From Deltaproteobacteria bacterium (GTDB lineage: Bacteria > UBA10199 > JADFYH01): a stretch of DNA of 48,779 nt. The stretch lies in NCBI GenBank assembly GCA_015233135.1, contig JADFYH010000022.1, forward strand, positions 1 through 48,779. Reading direction: 5' to 3'. Of the stretch, positions 44,350-48,779 are shown one piece after another. The notes beneath the pieces are model-generated. The model worked only from the letters and a program-made list of their open reading frames with translations. It had not been told where the DNA came from and searched no databases. The position numbers were made by a program, and so were the translations under genes. The first letter of the stretch is position 1. The number at the start of each line of letters is the position of its first letter.

Positions 44350-45932
44350 TGCCACAAGTTATTTTAGCGCTCGATTTGGGTTCTTATTCTATCAAGCTTA
44401 CTCGTGCTGAACGCTCAATGGGAGAATTTGCAATCAGCGATTTTTTTGAAATTCCTTTCGAGCAACATGAAGCCTTGAGCCCCGAGCAGGTAATTTCTGT
44501 TACACTCAAAAAATTTTTTGAGGAACATCCCTTAAGTTACGATACTGCTATTACGGCCCTTTCAGGGACCGAAACTGCCCTGCGTACCCTGGATTTTCCT
44601 TTTACCCAGGCGGCCAAAATTGATTCGGCAATTGATTTTGAACTCGAGACCTTCGTCCCTTTTCCTGTGGAAGATCTTTGCATCGATTACATTCCCATCC
44701 AAAAGAAGGCATCTCAAACTACTGTTATCGCGGCCTATACCCCCAAGGCTCAAATCGCAAAATTTTTAGGAATGCTCAGTGAAGCCAACTTTGATCCTCG
44801 CTATGTAGGTGTAGAAAGTCTGGACCTTGCCAACTTGTACCACTCGCGCATGTTGCCTCCCCAAGGTTGTTATGCCTTACTGGATTTGGGTCACAGCAAA
44901 ACCCAACTCACCCTTTTGTCTGGTGGAGAATTGAAGTTGGCCAGAACTATCTCCATCGGCGGTAAACATATCACTGAAGCCATCGCAAAAGTGATGGAGG
45001 TTGATTTTTCGAGGGCTCAACAAATCAAACACAGCGAAGGACAAATTTCTGCCTTTGATTCCTCCTCAGAACTTACAGAGGCTATCCAAGAAGTGGTAGA
45101 CCAGATTTTAGTTCAGGTTCGACAGACCCTCTTTGCTTTTTACGAAAAGGGAGGAAGTGTCATTGAAGCTGTTTTTCTCTGTGGGGGCACTTCAAGGCTT
45201 TCGGGCATTGATCAATATCTTTCTACTGTTCTAAAACTCAATGTTTCTCCCCTGGATGTGCTCGATTATTCCTTTAGTCATTTGAAAGATCCGGAAACTG
45301 CAAGAGTTCTCATTGCGCCTTGTGTTGCGATGGTTTTACGTGCTGTGTATCCCGGAAAAACAGTGAGTCTTAATTTTAGACGAGATGAATTTGCGTATAC
45401 CCGAGATATTCAGGCCATTTCTGCGGAGTTCAAACCCATGGCCATTGCGGCTATTGTGGTGTTGGTGCTGGGTGTTGTCTACTTTTCGTTTAGCCTTTAT
45501 TTACTAGGCGACCGTGAACAGAAGTTGAATAAAAGCGTTGCTTCCTTGCTGACTCAGGGTTTGACAAATCTCCCAAAAAAAGTGCCTGAAAAAATGACGG
45601 ACGCACAGAATTTGATTAAAGACAGAATAAGCAAGTCTCAGGACGAGCTTTCGAAGCTACAAAGCGATTCTGCCTTGTCGGCCTTGGAAATTCTAAGGAT
45701 GATCTCAATGGGACTTCCGAGCCGGCAAGATCTGAAATTGGACGTAGACGATTTGAATATTGCCACCGACCATGTTCGACTAGAAGGCCGCACCGTGTCT
45801 TACGAGGCGGTAGATAAAGTAAAATCGTCTTTGGAGAAGATTTCCCAGTTTAAAAATGTGCAGACGGGGAATGTCCGTAAAGGCGTGCAAGATGAAATCA
45901 AGTTTTCTCTTTCATTTGATATAGGAGTCTAA
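44349..45932 (+). CDS. gspL: GspL, PilM-like cytoplasmic domain plus membrane anchor
   Basis: GspL connects the GspE ATPase to the inner-membrane platform. The 527-residue product begins VILALDLGSYSIKL, an actin/PilM-like phosphate-1 motif. LLDLGHSKTQLTLLSGGELK and VFLCGGTSRLSGIDQYL follow as further actin-fold motifs. One membrane helix lies near 368-390 (MAIAAIVVLVLGVVYFSFSL). A periplasmic ferredoxin-like domain ends the protein. GTG 44349 is chosen because GGAGGG lies eight bases upstream and it overlaps the gspK stop; this gives the expected N-terminus. Confidence 0.88.
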   Translation: MPQVILALDLGSYSIKLTRAERSMGEFAISDFFEIPFEQHEALSPEQVISVTLKKFFEEHPLSYDTAITALSGTETALRTLDFPFTQAAKIDSAIDFELETFVPFPVEDLCIDYIPIQKKASQTTVIAAYTPKAQIAKFLGMLSEANFDPRYVGVESLDLANLYHSRMLPPQGCYALLDLGHSKTQLTLLSGGELKLARTISIGGKHITEAIAKVMEVDFSRAQQIKHSEGQISAFDSSSELTEAIQEVVDQILVQVRQTLFAFYEKGGSVIEAVFLCGGTSRLSGIDQYLSTVLKLNVSPLDVLDYSFSHLKDPETARVLIAPCVAMVLRAVYPGKTVSLNFRRDEFAYTRDIQAISAEFKPMAIAAIVVLVLGVVYFSFSLYLLGDREQKLNKSVASLLTQGLTNLPKKVPEKMTDAQNLIKDRISKSQDELSKLQSDSALSALEILRMISMGLPSRQDLKLDVDDLNIATDHVRLEGRTVSYEAVDKVKSSLEKISQFKNVQTGNVRKGVQDEIKFSLSFDIGV

Positions 45933-45933
45933 T

Positions 45934-46548
45934 GTGGGCCGTTATTCCCTTAAGGAAAAATTAAATCCTGAAGAGCTCTATAACCAGTTTTTAAGCTTGG
46001 ATGAGCAGCAGCGTTTATTCGCAACTATAGGCTCGGTGTTATTGCTCCTCTTGCTCGTGTTTGTCCCTGTGACCTGTGCGGGATCTAAAATTTCAAAACT
46101 TCAAAAAAATATTTTCAACCACGAAAAAAACATGGACGAACTGTCATCGAAACTAAGAGAGTATCAGCTAGTGGATAGTCAACTCAAGGCTATTAAAAGT
46201 CAGTGGGAAGGTAGGGGAAAAATTCCGTTATCTACTACTTTGGAATCCCTATCCGCTCAATCGGGGCTGGATAAAAATATTGATGCCATTAAAGAACAAC
46301 CTTCCTCAGGTTCCGAGGGTCTGGTCGAAGAAAATATTGCTGCAGTAAGGGTCTCCCGGGTAAGCATGCAGCAAGCCATCGATTATTTATATAAAATTGA
46401 AAGCTTTCAACGAGGGGTGCTCAAGGTAAAAAAACTGCAGATAAAACCCCGCTATGACAATCGGCAGCAATTCGATTTAAATTTTGATGTCTCTACTTAC
46501 ACGCTGAAAGCGCCAAAATCAGACGAGAAAGAGGGAGGTAATAAGTGA
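45934..46548 (+). CDS. gspM: Type II secretion protein GspM
   Basis: This 204-residue bitopic protein has a short cytoplasmic tail (LKEKLNPEELYNQFLSLDEQ), a membrane helix (ATIGSVLLLLLLVFVPVT) and a periplasmic coiled-coil plus ferredoxin-like domain, the GspM/PilO layout. It pairs with GspL in the assembly platform. The GTG start has GGAG six bases upstream and lies one base after the gspL stop. Confidence 0.8.
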   Translation: MGRYSLKEKLNPEELYNQFLSLDEQQRLFATIGSVLLLLLLVFVPVTCAGSKISKLQKNIFNHEKNMDELSSKLREYQLVDSQLKAIKSQWEGRGKIPLSTTLESLSAQSGLDKNIDAIKEQPSSGSEGLVEENIAAVRVSRVSMQQAIDYLYKIESFQRGVLKVKKLQIKPRYDNRQQFDLNFDVSTYTLKAPKSDEKEGGNK

Positions 46549-47504
46549 ATCGCGCACTAAGAAATTTTTTTTATATTCCCTCCTTCTTTTTATTTTTTGG
46601 GATTTTTTTTCTATGGACTTTGCCCTATGAGGCCTTGAAAAACAGAGTCATCTATCAAGCGGAAGATGTATTGAATCGTACCTTTGGTTTTAATTATCGT
46701 ATTCGAGCGGGGGAATTAAGTTTTGGCCTATTTACCGGTCTTGATTTTGATAAGGTACAAGGGGCCTCTGCTGCGAATGAAGAAGTTCAGTTGAAAGTGG
46801 ATCGTTTTCGAATCAATCCCAGCCTACTGTCTCTATTGTTTGGAAAAACCAAATCGAGTTTTCAGCTCAAATCAGGAAAGGGAATTATTGAGGGAATGCT
46901 AATCGATGATTCCAATCAAACGTCTATAGAGCTTGAGGCCGACAATTATAACCTCGGATTTGCAAAAAGCCTTACAGGTATTTCGATGGAAGGATTAATA
47001 AATGGGGAGATGAGTTACAAAATAAATAAGAAAAATAATTCTGAGACAAACGGAAGGTTAAAACTTGAAGTTAAAAACGCAAAAGTACTCGATTTGAACA
47101 TCCCCTTAGATCTCAGCAACCCCAGCTCGGCCTTGCACATTAACGAATTAAAGATTGCTCAAGATAAAGGATCAATACTCGAAATGAATTTAAAAGGGTC
47201 TTCTCTAGACTTGGTTCAACTGAATTTGAACGGTGAAGATTTAAATCTGAACTTGAAAGGGAAAATTCTTGCGGGGAAAACGGTCGCAGATTCAAACTTG
47301 AGTTTAGAGGGAAAGTTTAAGGTGAGCCCTGAGGTAGTAAAAACGGTGCCTTTCTTTGTGCTCATTGAGCCTCAAAAAAATCCGGATGGAAGCTATGACC
47401 TTGCCTTGGAGGGAAAGCTGCTTACTAACCCCATGCCCATACTCACTATTGGAAAATTTCGTGATATCTTGAGCCATTTTGGTGGTCCGCCCAACAGCCC
47501 TTGA
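46545..47504 (+). CDS. gspN: Type II secretion protein GspN
   Basis: The 319-residue protein has a membrane helix (FFYIPSFFLFFGIFFLWTLP) and a long beta-rich periplasmic part with many alternating strands (ELSFGLFTGLDFDKVQGASA; GRLKLEVKNAKVLDLNIPLD). This fits the long GspN of type II operons in deltaproteobacterial-type genomes. The function is poorly defined. A strong GAGGGAGG precedes the GTG, which overlaps the gspM stop by three bases. It is the last gene of the operon. Confidence 0.8.
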   Translation: MNRALRNFFYIPSFFLFFGIFFLWTLPYEALKNRVIYQAEDVLNRTFGFNYRIRAGELSFGLFTGLDFDKVQGASAANEEVQLKVDRFRINPSLLSLLFGKTKSSFQLKSGKGIIEGMLIDDSNQTSIELEADNYNLGFAKSLTGISMEGLINGEMSYKINKKNNSETNGRLKLEVKNAKVLDLNIPLDLSNPSSALHINELKIAQDKGSILEMNLKGSSLDLVQLNLNGEDLNLNLKGKILAGKTVADSNLSLEGKFKVSPEVVKTVPFFVLIEPQKNPDGSYDLALEGKLLTNPMPILTIGKFRDILSHFGGPPNSP

Positions 47505-47539
47505 CAAGTAGGCTTCCTAGACTATAGCCCGCTCCTGGC

Positions 47540-48595
47540 GTGCAGAAAATAAACATCAAAAATATTCCTTTAGCTCAGTTGGAAGCTGAGCTGGCAGAAA
47601 TGGGTATAGAGAAATACCGTCTGCAGCAAGTTCTGCAATGGCTCTATGAGCGCGATGTGACGACTTTTGAAGAGATGACCAATGTCTCTAAAAAATTGCG
47701 CCAGGAGTTGTCAGAACGCTACAATATAGAACGCCTTTCTGTTGTGTCCGAGCAGATCTCGAATGATGGCACCCGCAAATACCTTCTCCGCTTGCAGGAC
47801 AACGAAACCGTAGAATCGGTGCTGATTCCTAACGAAGATCGCCTCACCCTTTGTATTTCTTCTCAGGTGGGTTGCGCGATGAGTTGTCGCTATTGTTTGA
47901 CGGGGCTTTTGGGCTTAAAGAGAAACCTCACTCAATTTGAAATTGTGGAACAGGTGATGGTCGTTAGACGCAATTTGAGAGAAGGTGAGCGCATGAGCAA
48001 TATTGTCTTTATGGGCATGGGCGAGCCCATGCATAATTTGAAGGCTGTAATTCCCGCAGTTCACATCTTGGTGGAGCCGCGTTGCTTGAATTTTTCCAAA
48101 CGCAAAGTGACCGTGTCTACCAGTGGTTTGGTGCCTGAGATGTTGGAGTTTGGTGCTCATTCGGATGTGCGTTTGGCGATTTCTCTCTGTGCCACTACCA
48201 ATGAAATACGAAGTGTGCTGGTACCCATCAATAAAAAATATCCCCTGGAAGTGTTGTTGGAGGCCTGTCGCAAATATCCTCTCCCCAAACGCGGACGCAT
48301 TACCATGGAATATGTGATGCTTGCTGGAGTGAACGACACCAAAGAAGATGCCAGGCGTCTCACCAAAATTTTATCGGACGTCCCTTGCAAAATTAATTTA
48401 ATTCCATTCAACGAATTCCCAGGTTCAGAATTCAAGCGTCCCAATGACGAAAGCGTAAAACAGTTTCAAAATTATCTGGCTGAACGTGATTTTCAGACCA
48501 ATATTCGCAGCAGCCGAGGGAGTGATATTTTAGGGGCTTGTGGGCAGTTGAAGGCGGAGCATGAGCCGAAAGAAAGAGCACCTCATGTACAGTGA
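47540..48595 (+). CDS. rlmN: 23S rRNA/tRNA adenine C2-methyltransferase RlmN
   Basis: RlmN is a radical-SAM enzyme that methylates A2503 of 23S rRNA and A37 of some tRNAs. The iron-sulphur cysteines are C112, C116 and C119 in GCAMSCRYC. GMGEPMHN contacts S-adenosylmethionine, and the mechanistic C-terminal cysteine is C334 in DILGACGQL. A further mechanistic Cys in the usual ACK-type position is not easily picked by eye. The 351-residue length is normal. A GTG start is used with little visible ribosome binding site. It is 35 bases after gspN and may be cotranscribed. Confidence 0.95.
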   Translation: MQKINIKNIPLAQLEAELAEMGIEKYRLQQVLQWLYERDVTTFEEMTNVSKKLRQELSERYNIERLSVVSEQISNDGTRKYLLRLQDNETVESVLIPNEDRLTLCISSQVGCAMSCRYCLTGLLGLKRNLTQFEIVEQVMVVRRNLREGERMSNIVFMGMGEPMHNLKAVIPAVHILVEPRCLNFSKRKVTVSTSGLVPEMLEFGAHSDVRLAISLCATTNEIRSVLVPINKKYPLEVLLEACRKYPLPKRGRITMEYVMLAGVNDTKEDARRLTKILSDVPCKINLIPFNEFPGSEFKRPNDESVKQFQNYLAERDFQTNIRSSRGSDILGACGQLKAEHEPKERAPHVQ

Positions 48596-48779
48596 GGAAA
48601 AATGGGGGAATCCCAATGCAGCAGAGGGATTGCGCAGTAGGTTAGGAAAGTCTCCCGACTTCCGCGCTAAATTTTGAAATATTCAGATAAGTGGATGAAA
48701 AGTAAGGATGAGGATTTTAGGGTCAAAATGTAGTGGCCCCTTTTTCTTTTAATTATTTTCCCCTGGCTCACTTTTTTTG
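48596..48779. other. Terminal gap without recognised features
   Basis: No ORF, hairpin terminator or RNA gene is evident in these last 184 bases. The final part is T-rich. Confidence 0.5.

Overview
The window is a gene-dense stretch (about 42 credible genes in 48.8 kb, moderate GC) of a Gram-negative bacterial chromosome. It carries an outer-membrane-dependent type II secretion operon, a CusCBA-type tripartite metal efflux operon, a non-flagellar type III export-gate gene (sctV) and a P-loop/dCMP-deaminase fusion. The mix, with a PilM-like GspL and a class V aminotransferase next to serA, resembles uncultured deltaproteobacterial-type lineages. That placement is inference; no rRNA or marker phylogeny can be read here.

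Layout: 1-2118 has an upstream terminator and two overlapping unknown genes. 2119-2681 is a repeat-rich gap with a frameshifted small ORF. 2682-9358 holds rarA (-), recN, pmbA, a PP2C phosphatase and an M23 envelope peptidase. 9471-10280 is a paralogue of the first gene. 10404-16523 is secA, argJ, sctV. 16503-21265 holds a treble-clef zinc-finger gene and hemY (-), truA (+), a c-type cytochrome and the deaminase fusion (-), then a 327-bp regulatory gap with DnaA-box-like sites and an ARG-box-like palindrome. 21266-27783 is mostly biosynthesis: argG, a small aspartic-protease-like gene, a class V aminotransferase, serA, purA and a PTS EIIA gene. 27862-29767 is an AT-rich, coupled pair of unknown genes. 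29771-35949 is a metal-efflux cluster on the minus strand. 35944-47504 is a CNNM/CorC-family membrane protein followed by gspEFGHIJKLMN. 47540-48595 is rlmN.

How genes work together: gspE to gspN encode the ATPase, platform, pseudopilins and inner-membrane scaffold of a type II secretion system; gspC, gspD and gspO are not in the window. cusC-cusB-cusA form one efflux pump, probably with a Cys-rich periplasmic protein. The class V aminotransferase and SerA can provide consecutive steps of serine synthesis.

The most notable non-coding signal is at least two families of GC-rich palindromic intergenic elements. Family A has four copies: 2148-2267, 24086-24180, 25801-25895 and 39210-39318. Family B has copies at 5753-5894 and 7298-7433 plus fragments at 2299-2359 and 41040-41089. 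They sit between co-directional genes, flank serA as a nearly identical inverted pair, and in places end in the purine-rich tract that serves as ribosome binding site for the next gene. Other leads are the unknown paralogue family (203-1585 and 9471-10280), the solitary sctV, the P-loop/dCMP-deaminase fusion, an 11-G tract inside gspK and a hairpin repeat inside the 5' end of gspI.
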